From: Alistipes sp.
GTDB taxonomy: Bacteria; Bacteroidota; Bacteroidia; Bacteroidales; Rikenellaceae
Length of the DNA: 64,000 nucleotides
Assembly (NCBI GenBank): GCA_017517705.1
Contig: JAFWYM010000041.1
Coordinates: forward strand, 1 to 64,000
Direction of reading: 5' to 3'
The position numbers and the translations under genes are program-made. Shown piece by piece: positions 17,330-25,039 of this stretch. Under the pieces are notes generated by a model. It searched no databases. It saw only the letters and a list, made by a program, of their open reading frames with translations, and had not been told where the DNA came from. How positions within the stretch are numbered: position 1 is the stretch's first letter; each line of letters starts with the position of its first letter.

Positions 17330-18886
17330 CTACTTGTTGCCGTAGCCTACAGTAAGACTATAGACATAGGTGGCAGCTGTGGCTGTACTATTGCTATTAT
17401 GTAGCTCAATTGATGCATTCGATGCCGACATCACAGCAGTCCTATTAGAACAACTATGAGTTTGCTGCTCGGCACCATTGGTTGTTGTATAACTATAAAC
17501 GTCACTACCTGAGATACTCAATGTCAATGTAGTGTTTTTTCTCGAATCCACAGGTCTACCAAAAATATATGAAAGACTACCCGTACCAACAGACATAAAT
17601 GAACCATCTAACTTAACATTAACATTTGTTGGCAATTTAAAGTCTGACTTTGTAATGCTTGAAGCACCAGTATTCATACTGCTACCCAATGCATTTCCAA
17701 TTCGAACAGCATTACTTTCTCCCCATTTAACATCCTTATACTCCTCCCATGTACCATCGTTAGCCGATACATTAAGCGTGTAGGGAAGGCCAGTGATATA
17801 GAGCGTAGCCTCAGACTCGATGGTGCCGTGCTCCTTGGTTACGATATATGCCTTGACATTGTGGCTGCCGTTGGCTGCCGTGACATTCGACATAGAGAAG
17901 CTCTTAGTCGACTTATTCCAGTTCACCTGACCGGCTGCCGAGCTATACTTCGTGCTGCCGACATAGAAGCCAACCTCCGAGACAAAGGCGTTCTGTATGC
18001 CTGCATAGGTCGAAGCACAGTCGCCAGTGAAGTAGATGAGGTTGTTGGCACATGTATTAGCCGTAGCAGGCTGATCAAGCAGGTAGTAGCTATACGACGT
18101 CTTAGCACCGAGTGTTACCGAGGGCTGCGACCACGCGATATTGACGCGCGTAGTCGTGCCACGCTCGAAGGTCTTGCCGTTATAAGCCTTGGAGCACACG
18201 TTGTTATTGGCATCCGTAAGGCGCACGATATAGCCTGCAGACATATCGAGATTAGCGGGGAGTGAGAAGAAGAAACCCTCAGCTGCGGGGTTCTCTATAA
18301 CGTACGACGCAACCTCGCCATCGGTATGAACAGCATCATCCGCAAATGAGTATGAGAAACTCTGAGGAAGGAGTGTGCCATCAAAGGTCATAAACTCAGC
18401 CTTAGCGATGGTAGCACCATCAACGGCAACGTGTAGGAGCGCGTTGATAGGCTTGAATGCCATATCGATGCTACCCTTTGCAACACCCTCGGCCTTAGCA
18501 GCAAGTATGGCAGCATCGCTACCGCTCTGCGCAGCAAGGTCGAACGTTGAGACGCCATCGCTAATCTCCACAGCGGGATAGATAGCGTAGAATGTGTCGG
18601 TGTCGGCAGCAAAAGAGCCCTCACCCTCAAAACGAACATTGTCGCCCGCCTCGGTAGCAGCAAGCGTGGCCTTCGTGCCGGCAACAGAAGCGAGGGTTAC
18701 GTTGTCGCCCTGCTCCCACTTGACGTCCGTAAACTCATTACCCCCCACGGTAACACGTGTATCCGAGAGGTCAATAGAGGCATTGATAGCTATAGCCTCC
18801 GTAATCTGTGAATCTGCGATGGGCGCATCCTTGGCACAACCCACCATAGCGGCCATAGCCGCCAAAGAAAATAGAATCTTCTTCAT
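17330..18886 (-). CDS. Lipoprotein with fimbrillin-like N-terminal motif (paralogue B)
   Basis: 518 residues with the same lipoprotein signal as paralogue A (MKKILFSLAAMAAMVGC). TRVTVGGNEFTDVKWEQGD is near residue 40. The middle has YIVRLTDANNNVCSKAYNGK and FERGTTTRVNIAWSQP; the CANNLIYF and TITGLPY-like segments are shared with paralogue A. The last 150 residues diverge, so the distal part is the variable, possibly ligand-facing, end. Tandem duplication is the simple explanation. The start is 28 bases after small ORF B, the same spacing as in unit A. Confidence 0.85.
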   Translation of the reverse strand: MKKILFSLAAMAAMVGCAKDAPIADSQITEAIAINASIDLSDTRVTVGGNEFTDVKWEQGDNVTLASVAGTKATLAATEAGDNVRFEGEGSFAADTDTFYAIYPAVEISDGVSTFDLAAQSGSDAAILAAKAEGVAKGSIDMAFKPINALLHVAVDGATIAKAEFMTFDGTLLPQSFSYSFADDAVHTDGEVASYVIENPAAEGFFFSLPANLDMSAGYIVRLTDANNNVCSKAYNGKTFERGTTTRVNIAWSQPSVTLGAKTSYSYYLLDQPATANTCANNLIYFTGDCASTYAGIQNAFVSEVGFYVGSTKYSSAAGQVNWNKSTKSFSMSNVTAANGSHNVKAYIVTKEHGTIESEATLYITGLPYTLNVSANDGTWEEYKDVKWGESNAVRIGNALGSSMNTGASSITKSDFKLPTNVNVKLDGSFMSVGTGSLSYIFGRPVDSRKNTTLTLSISGSDVYSYTTTNGAEQQTHSCSNRTAVMSASNASIELHNSNSTATAATYVYSLTVGYGNK

Positions 18887-18914
18887 AGCTTAAAATTAGT
18901 GAATTGTTAAAGAC

Positions 18915-19046
18915 TTAGTCCATCTCTGAACCTTCGCCGCCATCGCCATAGTCGCCACCATCGACGATACCCGAGAGAGCGAAACCGCACTCAACTGCGA
19001 TTTCCAAAATCTCTACCTCGGGGGATGTGTAGAGTAATTTTTTCAT
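18915..19046 (-). CDS. Small acidic peptide (PEVEI motif), 43 aa, paralogue B
   Basis: 43 codons, ATG at 19044-19046 to TAA at 18915-18917. It begins MKKLLYTSPEVEILEIAVEC and continues GFALSGI, then Gly/Asp repeats and ends SEMD. Residues 8-27 are almost identical to paralogue A, whereas the first six residues differ, so the central PEVE block and the acidic glycine tail are the conserved parts. The single Cys is preserved in A and B but not in the third copy. Directly precedes lipoprotein B in one transcription unit. Confidence 0.75.
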   Translation of the reverse strand: MKKLLYTSPEVEILEIAVECGFALSGIVDGGDYGDGGEGSEMD

Positions 19047-19123
19047 TTGTCAGTTATGTTATGTTTGTATATCTTCTTTCCACGCCTCGCGCATTATGCG
19101 TGCACGCGAGCAAAAATACGCGA

Positions 19124-19154
19124 CAAAGGTAATTTATTTTTTTTCGCGGGCAAT
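19124..19154 (-). promoter_or_regulatory. Promoter and GC-rich leader of small ORF B and lipoprotein B
   Basis: Minus-strand -7 TACCTTTG (19124-19131) and -33 ATTG (19151-19154), 19 bases apart. The leader holds a hairpin, CTCGCG at 19086-19091 pairing with CGCGAG at 19105-19110. Confidence 0.7.
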
Positions 19155-19270
19155 GACAAATTCAATAAACCGGCTGATTTTGATAGCATAAACCCAACTG
19201 AAAGTCGAGTGCCGTGAGGGCAGCAAGGATGGAGGTTGGTGTTTGTGATTATCCACAGCGAAAGGTGTAC

Positions 19271-19489
19271 TGGTATACTTTTATATACCCGTAAGAGTGT
19301 GGGGAGTATGGGGAATGAGGGGAGTATAGGGAGTATAGTGAGTATGGGGAGTGTGGGGAGTGTGGGGAGTATGGGGAGTGTGGGTAATAATGATACCCAA
19401 TCTACCCAGTCTACCCAATCTACCCAATCTACCCAGTCTACCCAATCTACCCAATCTACCCAATCTACCCAATCTACCCAGTCTACCCA
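19271..19489. repeat. Tandem-repeat stretch: G-rich decamers and ten CCCARTCTA nonamers
   Basis: A GGTATA-type hairpin (19271-19290) is followed by irregular 6-10-base G-rich units (GGGGAGTGTG and variants, about 19304-19390). Then come ten 9-base units ACCCAATCT, three of them ACCCAGTCT (19395-19484). The nonamers lack stop codons in several frames and so create fictitious reading frames. No promoter or gene was seen in 19155-19502. Confidence 0.85.
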
Positions 19490-19502
19490 TAGCGCTAACA
19501 TA

Positions 19503-19631
19503 AAATTTCTTGTCAGAAGGGGTTAGGCTTGGTCTCGACATGAAATCAGCCCGGATGGGACATACTCGGCGTATTTCCCATTCGGGCTGATGATTGAGAG
19601 GCCGAGAATGGCCCCTTATCACAAGAAATTT
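19503..19631. repeat. E element copy E1
   Basis: Begins AAATTTCTTGTCAGAAGGGG and ends CCCCTTATCACAAGAAATTT, an imperfect inverted repeat. The apex is a 16-bp stem (ATCAGCCCGGATGGGA at 19545 with TCCCATTCGGGCTGAT at 19576) closed by ATAC-5 bases-GTAT. Shares its last six bases with E2. Confidence 0.8.
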
Positions 19632-19755
19632 GTTGTCAGAAGGGTGCCGAGTGCTACACTCGGCAAAAATGCCACCGATGGGTAGTACTTGAGGTACGTC
19701 CCATTGGTGGCATTTTTTGTTAGGGGCCGCAATCGACCTCTTATCACAAGAAATT
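19626..19755. repeat. E element copy E2, ending in the stop codon of the DUF4465 gene
   Basis: Begins AAATTTGTTGTCAGAAGGG and ends CTCTTATCACAAGAAATT. It contains a small hairpin (GCCGAGTG/CACTCGGC) and a main 18-bp stem (AAAAATGCCACCGATGGG at 19665 with its complement at 19700) closed by GTAC-5 bases-GTAC. The stem with flanking A and T runs could also terminate transcription in both directions. The last TT and the next A form the stop codon at 19754-19756. Confidence 0.8.
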
Positions 19756-20476
19756 ACATGAAGTTGATAGTATAAGTAAGGTCATCCATACAGATGTATA
19801 AGGGTGTATTTGCCCCATACTCGCCGACATCGGTGGTCTCGATGCGGACACGGAGACCGGTGAGCTCGCCACGGAGGGCAGAGATGTCGAAGGCATCCCA
19901 ATTGGTGGCGACGAAGCGCTTGCCATCGCGGTAGTCGACGACATAGCAGTCGACACTCTCACCCTCACTACCATCGCCAAGGAGGGCAGTGAAGATGACC
20001 TTGAGGTAATCGCCATCGGTAAAGGCGCGAGCAAAGGTATTTACATCCTCATCGGTGATGGACTTATAGGTGTAGGTGGTGAGGTTAAGGCGCACGGTGG
20101 TAAACTGATAATCACCGCGATAGTGGCATAAGATGTCGCAAGGCTCGTTATAGCTGTCGTAGTAGTACACGAGGAAGCTATTACCAGAGGCCGCCTTGGT
20201 ATTATATACGCCATACTGGTTGTTAGGCGTGCCATCCTCCATATCGAAGCATTTAGAGTGCGCAAAGCCACCCCAATAGCTATACTCCTCGTTGTAGAAG
20301 TGCTCAAACTTGAGGTAGTCGTTGCGATAACCGAGGGCGTAATCCTCATCCGCAGAGATGGCCGTCTCGAAGCTCTCGACAGCCGAGTAGGAATTAACAC
20401 CACCATTCTGCTCATCAGCATCAAAAGCACAACCGACAAGGAGTGCGGGCAGTAAAATAGAAAATACTCTCTTCAT
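19754..20476 (-). CDS. DUF4465 domain-containing lipoprotein
   Basis: 240 residues from MKRVFSILLPALLVGC (lipobox LVGC); an ATG eight codons earlier, at 20500, is possible. The DUF4465 pattern is seen in order: YWGGFAHSKCFD, NQYGVYNTKAASGNSFLVYY, LNLTTYTYKSI, DGDYLKVIFTALL, CYVVDYRDG and GEYGANTPLYICMDDL. Members are secreted or surface proteins of Bacteroidetes with a jelly-roll-like pattern; function not established. It is the last gene of an operon of otherwise essential cell-cycle genes, which is unusual for a surface lipoprotein. Its stop overlaps element E2. Confidence 0.88.
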   Translation of the reverse strand: MKRVFSILLPALLVGCAFDADEQNGGVNSYSAVESFETAISADEDYALGYRNDYLKFEHFYNEEYSYWGGFAHSKCFDMEDGTPNNQYGVYNTKAASGNSFLVYYYDSYNEPCDILCHYRGDYQFTTVRLNLTTYTYKSITDEDVNTFARAFTDGDYLKVIFTALLGDGSEGESVDCYVVDYRDGKRFVATNWDAFDISALRGELTGLRVRIETTDVGEYGANTPLYICMDDLTYTINFM

Positions 20477-20507
20477 CAATTTAAATATTTGTGTTTTCAC
20501 TATTTAA

Positions 20508-21122
20508 CTATAGAAACGACACTACATCGTAGGCGCGATAGGCAGACTTATCCCAACGTCGTAGCTCTGCATCAGCGGACTTCATGCTTAGGAGCACGCG
20601 GACGATGTCGCCATCGTAATTGTAGCGCACGGCAAGAGGGCGTACAGCACCTGTGGCATCGCGCCTCAAGGTGAGCTCTATATCGGTGATGCCGATATCC
20701 TCGCGAGGCACAAGCGATATAACCACCTCGCCACCATTCTCTGCGACAATGTCGGAATGAAACTCCTCGGTAGCGAAGCTAAAGGCGTTAGTAGGGTTGG
20801 TGAGAATGTCGTGCGACGTGAGGTCTACCCTATCGATAGTCACCTCCTTACGCTCGTTATTAACCTCATAGCGCAGCTTGCCATCGCTATACACCTCCAT
20901 CAATCCCAACGACAGATAGTAACCATCGCCATCGACCATAAAGATGCCATTAAGCTCCTCGGCAATGCCCTCGTCGCTACCCACCTCTACCACGGCACCC
21001 ATAGTATAGCGCGTGCCGAGGCTCTTATTGAGCGCCTCGATCCACACGTCGGCACTCTGTGCCGAGAGCGTGGCGACAGATAGCACCAAGCCTACAAAAG
21101 TAAGGATTATCTTATTACTCAT
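20508..21122 (-). CDS. LolA-like outer membrane lipoprotein carrier protein
   Basis: 204 residues with a signal peptide cut near residue 21 (TLSAQS). The body has the LolA-type series of beta strands (GIFMVDGDGYYLSL, LRYEVNNERKEVTI, ELTLRRDATGAV). In Gram-negatives LolA carries lipoproteins across the periplasm to the outer membrane. Location right after ftsK matches the order known in many Bacteroidetes and Proteobacteria. The small gap to ftsK is filled by heptamer repeats. Confidence 0.82.
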   Translation of the reverse strand: MSNKIILTFVGLVLSVATLSAQSADVWIEALNKSLGTRYTMGAVVEVGSDEGIAEELNGIFMVDGDGYYLSLGLMEVYSDGKLRYEVNNERKEVTIDRVDLTSHDILTNPTNAFSFATEEFHSDIVAENGGEVVISLVPREDIGITDIELTLRRDATGAVRPLAVRYNYDGDIVRVLLSMKSADAELRRWDKSAYRAYDVVSFL

Positions 21123-21147
21123 TACTCACTACTCATTACTAATTGTT
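21117..21147. repeat. Heptamer-type repeat between ftsK and lolA
   Basis: TTACTCATTACTCACTACTC and following bases form the complement of the AGTAGTGAGTAATGAG pattern also seen at 35443-35485 and 10042-10090. It fills the short spacer between two cotranscribed genes and overlaps the start of lolA. Confidence 0.6.
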
Positions 21148-23708
21148 TACTCAACACCCAGCTCCTGAAGCTTAGCCTCCAACGATGGGAGGTCGTAGAA
21201 GCGTATCTCGCGCGCCTTGGAGCCTATCTGCGGGCCTACGATGCCGGCACGCTCGAGTTGCAGCATGATACGTCCTGCGCGGTTGAAGCCCACCTCGAAG
21301 TTACGCTGAATCATCGAGGTTGAGATTATGCCATTGGCCACAGCCTCGCGAGCAATCTCCGCGAACTTGGGGTCATACTTCTGCGGAGCACTCGACTCCT
21401 CGCTGCCGAAGTTAGGCATATCGCCACCAGCCTCGGGGGTATAGTCCGGGAGGTTGTATGCCGAGGTGTAGCCCTGCTGTGCTCCGATATGGTTTACGAT
21501 GCGCTCGACATCGGGGGTATCGACAAAGGCACACTGGATACGTATAGGCTCGCCACCGCTGAGGAACAGCATATCGCCACGGCCGATAAGCTGATTAGCG
21601 CCCGGCTGGTCGATGATGGTGCGCGAGTCGGTCATCTGCATAACACGGAAGGCGATACGCGCAGGGAAGTTGGCCTTGATACCACCCGTGATGACCTTGA
21701 CGTCGGGGCGCTGCGTAGCAACAATAAGGTGGATACCCACGGCACGAGCCTTCTGTGCAAGGCGCATAACGGGGGTCTCGACCTCCTTAGCCGTCATGAT
21801 AAGGTCGGCGAACTCGTCGATGATGACAACGATATATGGCAAGAAACGGTGGCCATTGTCGGGGTTGAGCTGGCGGTGAAGGAACTTATCGTTATACTCG
21901 ACGATATTCTTCGCTGCAGCCCTCTTACACAGCTCCAAGCGTGTAGCCATCTCCGTACATAGGGCATTGAGCGTATATACCGCCTTCTTGGGGTCGGTGA
22001 CGATAGACTCATCCTCCGACTCCATCTTTGCCAGGAAGTGCTTCTCGAGCTTGTTATATAGCGAGAACTCCACCATCTTGGGGTCTATCAACACGAACTT
22101 AAGCTCCGCGGGGTGCTTGCGGTAGAGCAGCGACGTGATGATGGCATTCAAGCCGACAGACTTACCCTGACCCGTAGCACCGGCAACCAGCAGGTGCGGC
22201 ATCTTAGCAAGGTCGAAGGTGTAGTTCTCGTTCTGTATCGTGCGACCGATGACCACGGGGAGCTCGGCACGCATCGTCTGAAACTCCTCGGAGCATATCG
22301 ACGAGTACATCGACACCGTCTGCTTCGTCTGGTTCGGAACCTCGATACCCACAGTACCCCTACCCGGGATGGGGGCGATGATACGCACGCTCTGCGCCTT
22401 GAGGTTCTGCGCAAGGTCGTCCTCAAGGCCTCGTATGCGGGCAATCTTAACGCTCGGATCCTGCACAATCTCGTAGAGCGTGACAGTGGGGCCCACGGTT
22501 GCCGTCATCGAGATAATCGGTATATGGAAGTTGTTGAGCGTCTCGCGTATGCGCTCCTTATTCTCGAAGATCTCAGCCTCGTTGATGACCTTCTCGCTCT
22601 TATAGTCGCTAAGCAACGAGGGCATAGGTGCCTCGTAGTGCGCAATGTCGAGCATTGGGTCGTAGAGGTCGTTGTCGATATCCTTCTCGTCGACCTCCTT
22701 GACATTGTTGGCGATGACCTTAACAACAAGCGAGTCATCGACATCCTCTCTCTCGTCATCGGCCTTCGGAGTCTCATCCTCGACACCCAGCACCTTGTTC
22801 ACATCCAGCGGATTAGTGAGCACCTCATCCTCAGGGCCCTGCATATTGTCACCATTCAACGGAGGCGTCAACTCGCCATCGTTGGGGTTTTCTTGAGTGA
22901 GAGGCCCGGTGGTAAATAGTTCCTCCTCGGGTTGTTTGGTATCCTCGGGTGCAGCAGGCACAGGTGCCACCTCGCGATTATCATCCCCCGCTATAGCGTC
23001 GGCATCGTCCTGAGCCTCCTCGCGGGCACCATCCATCGCCTCCTCGCGCTTACGGCGCACAAGGTCGAAGGCACGACGTGTTGCCGTGGTAATGCCCCCC
23101 GCAACCTGACCACCGGCCGTGTCGACAACCTGCAGAAAGTTACGATTTATAAGCAGGCCCGTAAGTATCCAACCCGCAATGATGACCAAGAGTGTGCCGA
23201 TGGAGCCGATAGATATGCTAAGCGTAGCATCCAACGCAACGCCATACTCACCACCAAGACCCGAGCCAAAGATTCCCCACTTCGTGCCAAAGATATAGCC
23301 GAGGGTCAACGAGCCGAGCACAAGAACAAAGGCATAGATAAGCACAAAGCGATGCAGACGCAGAGGCTTATAGCGGAAGAGGCGCCAGCCAATGATGGTG
23401 ATAACGATGGGTATGATGAGAGCAAAGAGGCCGAAGCCATCGCCCACAAGCATATTAGCCACATTGGCGCCACCCTCACCACATATATTTCGGAACTCGG
23501 GGGTGCTCATAGGCCTGCCCACCTCCTGGAGTGCGCTCATATCCTGCTTCCAGAAGAAGAGGTAGGAGAGTATCGAGCAGAAGATGAAGGCACCAACAAG
23601 CATCAGCACAAAGCCCGAGACAAGTCGCACGTTATCCCACGTCGACAACTCGCCACCGTTATCCTTAGCCGCCCGCGTGCGACCCTTTGTCTTTTTATCT
23701 TTTGCCAT
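21147..23708 (-). CDS. ftsK: DNA translocase FtsK/SpoIIIE
   Basis: 853 residues. Four transmembrane helices occur within the first 200 residues. An acidic linker follows (about 220-340), then the motor: Walker A VAGATGQGKSVGLNAII and Walker B YIVVIIDEFADLIM. The C-terminal gamma winged helix (STSMIQRNFEVGFNRAGRIM) reads orientation sequences on DNA. FtsK pumps the chromosome through the septum and activates dimer resolution. The linker is shorter than in E. coli, as usual in Bacteroidetes. Flanked by murI and lolA in the same operon. Confidence 0.97.
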   Translation of the reverse strand: MAKDKKTKGRTRAAKDNGGELSTWDNVRLVSGFVLMLVGAFIFCSILSYLFFWKQDMSALQEVGRPMSTPEFRNICGEGGANVANMLVGDGFGLFALIIPIVITIIGWRLFRYKPLRLHRFVLIYAFVLVLGSLTLGYIFGTKWGIFGSGLGGEYGVALDATLSISIGSIGTLLVIIAGWILTGLLINRNFLQVVDTAGGQVAGGITTATRRAFDLVRRKREEAMDGAREEAQDDADAIAGDDNREVAPVPAAPEDTKQPEEELFTTGPLTQENPNDGELTPPLNGDNMQGPEDEVLTNPLDVNKVLGVEDETPKADDEREDVDDSLVVKVIANNVKEVDEKDIDNDLYDPMLDIAHYEAPMPSLLSDYKSEKVINEAEIFENKERIRETLNNFHIPIISMTATVGPTVTLYEIVQDPSVKIARIRGLEDDLAQNLKAQSVRIIAPIPGRGTVGIEVPNQTKQTVSMYSSICSEEFQTMRAELPVVIGRTIQNENYTFDLAKMPHLLVAGATGQGKSVGLNAIITSLLYRKHPAELKFVLIDPKMVEFSLYNKLEKHFLAKMESEDESIVTDPKKAVYTLNALCTEMATRLELCKRAAAKNIVEYNDKFLHRQLNPDNGHRFLPYIVVIIDEFADLIMTAKEVETPVMRLAQKARAVGIHLIVATQRPDVKVITGGIKANFPARIAFRVMQMTDSRTIIDQPGANQLIGRGDMLFLSGGEPIRIQCAFVDTPDVERIVNHIGAQQGYTSAYNLPDYTPEAGGDMPNFGSEESSAPQKYDPKFAEIAREAVANGIISTSMIQRNFEVGFNRAGRIMLQLERAGIVGPQIGSKAREIRFYDLPSLEAKLQELGVE

Positions 23709-23723
23709 AATATAAATCTCTAA

Positions 23724-24515
23724 TTACAACGTATCATCACTTGCTAATATTTTCTCGGCCTTAAGCTCGAGCCTACGGCGATACTCCTCGCCGGCGAAGC
23801 TCAGGAAACGATGCCGAGGTGCATTATCCTCCGCAGCGGCAATGTCGTAACGCTCCAAGAGCCACTTCACACGTCGTGCTACAGCCTCGCCCGAGTCGAC
23901 GATGTCGATATCGCGGTCTCCTATAACCTCGCGTATATGAGGCTTAAGGAAGGGATAGTGCGTGCATCCAAGGACTATCTTATCAATACCACTGTCCACA
24001 ATAGGGCCGACAACACGGCGTACAGCCGCCAGCGCCTCAGCACTACCCTCTCTATCCTCCTCGACAAGCTCCACGAAGCCCTCGCCGACAATCTTAACAA
24101 CATCTACACCCTCGGCATAGCGCATGGCCGTGGCAAGAAACATATCGCTCGAGAGGCTATGTTGCGTTGCCAACACTGCGATACGTCGCGTGCGCGAGGT
24201 CTGGCACGCAGGCTTCACCGCAGGCTCCAAGCCCACGATGGGCATATCGCTCCAATGCTCGCGTAGTGCCCCCACTGCTGCCGTGGTTGCCGTATTACAC
24301 CCCACGACGACCATCTTTACGCCCTCACGAACAAGGCGCTCAACAGCCTCAAAAGCAAAGGCCTCAATATCCTCACGCGAGCGACCACCATAGGGGCAGT
24401 TCTTGCCATCACCGAGGTATATGAGCGACTCCGACGGTAAGAGTCGGCGCAGCTCACGCCACACCGAGAGGCCACCAAAGCCCGAGTCGTAGACACCTAT
24501 GGGTGCATTGTTCAT
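23724..24515 (-). CDS. murI: Glutamate racemase
   Basis: 263 residues. GVYDSGFGGLSV at the N-terminus; the two catalytic cysteines are Cys73 in GCNTATT and Cys184 in LGCTHYPFL. It converts L-glutamate to D-glutamate for peptidoglycan. A genuine racemase rather than aspartate racemase, judged by the paired Cys motifs. Two bases separate it from aroK and 15 from ftsK. Confidence 0.97.
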   Translation of the reverse strand: MNNAPIGVYDSGFGGLSVWRELRRLLPSESLIYLGDGKNCPYGGRSREDIEAFAFEAVERLVREGVKMVVVGCNTATTAAVGALREHWSDMPIVGLEPAVKPACQTSRTRRIAVLATQHSLSSDMFLATAMRYAEGVDVVKIVGEGFVELVEEDREGSAEALAAVRRVVGPIVDSGIDKIVLGCTHYPFLKPHIREVIGDRDIDIVDSGEAVARRVKWLLERYDIAAAEDNAPRHRFLSFAGEEYRRRLELKAEKILASDDTL

Positions 24516-24517
24516 AC

Positions 24518-25036
24518 CTATCGATTTATTGCGTTTGCTATATACTCCACAACATCGTCGTCGTGCATCGTCGTGCAGTCTATCGTCATCTTAGCTGCGG
24601 CATAGTATGGCTCGCGCAGAGCCATCTGCTCGTGCATAAACCGCAGAAGCTCCTCATCGCTCTTGCCACGAAACATAGGTCGCTTCTGGCGGCCATACTC
24701 CGAGAGCCGCGCAAGTATCTGCTCGGGGCTGCGACGCAGATATATCGTCGTGCCACACTCATTCAAGCGCGACATATTATCGCCCCACGTGGGAAGCCCT
24801 CCACCCGTAGCAACGACAACATCCCCCTCGCACTCCACGATAGCCTCAACAGCCATACGCTCCGAACGACGAAAATACTCCTCACCCTCGTAGTGAAAGA
24901 TGTCGGCAATGGTAGCCCCAACCATCTGCTCAACACGCTTGTCGGTATCGACATAACCGATAGCGAGGCGACGCGCTAAGCGTTTGCCGAGAGAGCTCTT
25001 GCCGGAGCCGGCATATCCAACCAAGAAGAGTATCAT
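24518..25036 (-). CDS. aroK: Shikimate kinase
   Basis: 172 residues. P-loop GYAGSGKSSLG at residues 7-17, the shikimate-binding DTDKRVE and the GGG motif (VVATGGGLP), then the lid arginine region QKRPMFRGKS. It phosphorylates shikimate in aromatic amino-acid synthesis. Starts 3 bases after the parC stop. Confidence 0.96.
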   Translation of the reverse strand: MILFLVGYAGSGKSSLGKRLARRLAIGYVDTDKRVEQMVGATIADIFHYEGEEYFRRSERMAVEAIVECEGDVVVATGGGLPTWGDNMSRLNECGTTIYLRRSPEQILARLSEYGRQKRPMFRGKSDEELLRFMHEQMALREPYYAAAKMTIDCTTMHDDDVVEYIANAINR

Positions 25037-25039
25037 CCC

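Noticed and set aside
19094-19501. Frame encoding repeated Val-Asp-Trp residues
   Set aside because: Produced by the 9-base repeat, which has no stops; it has no promoter or start context and ends in random sequence.
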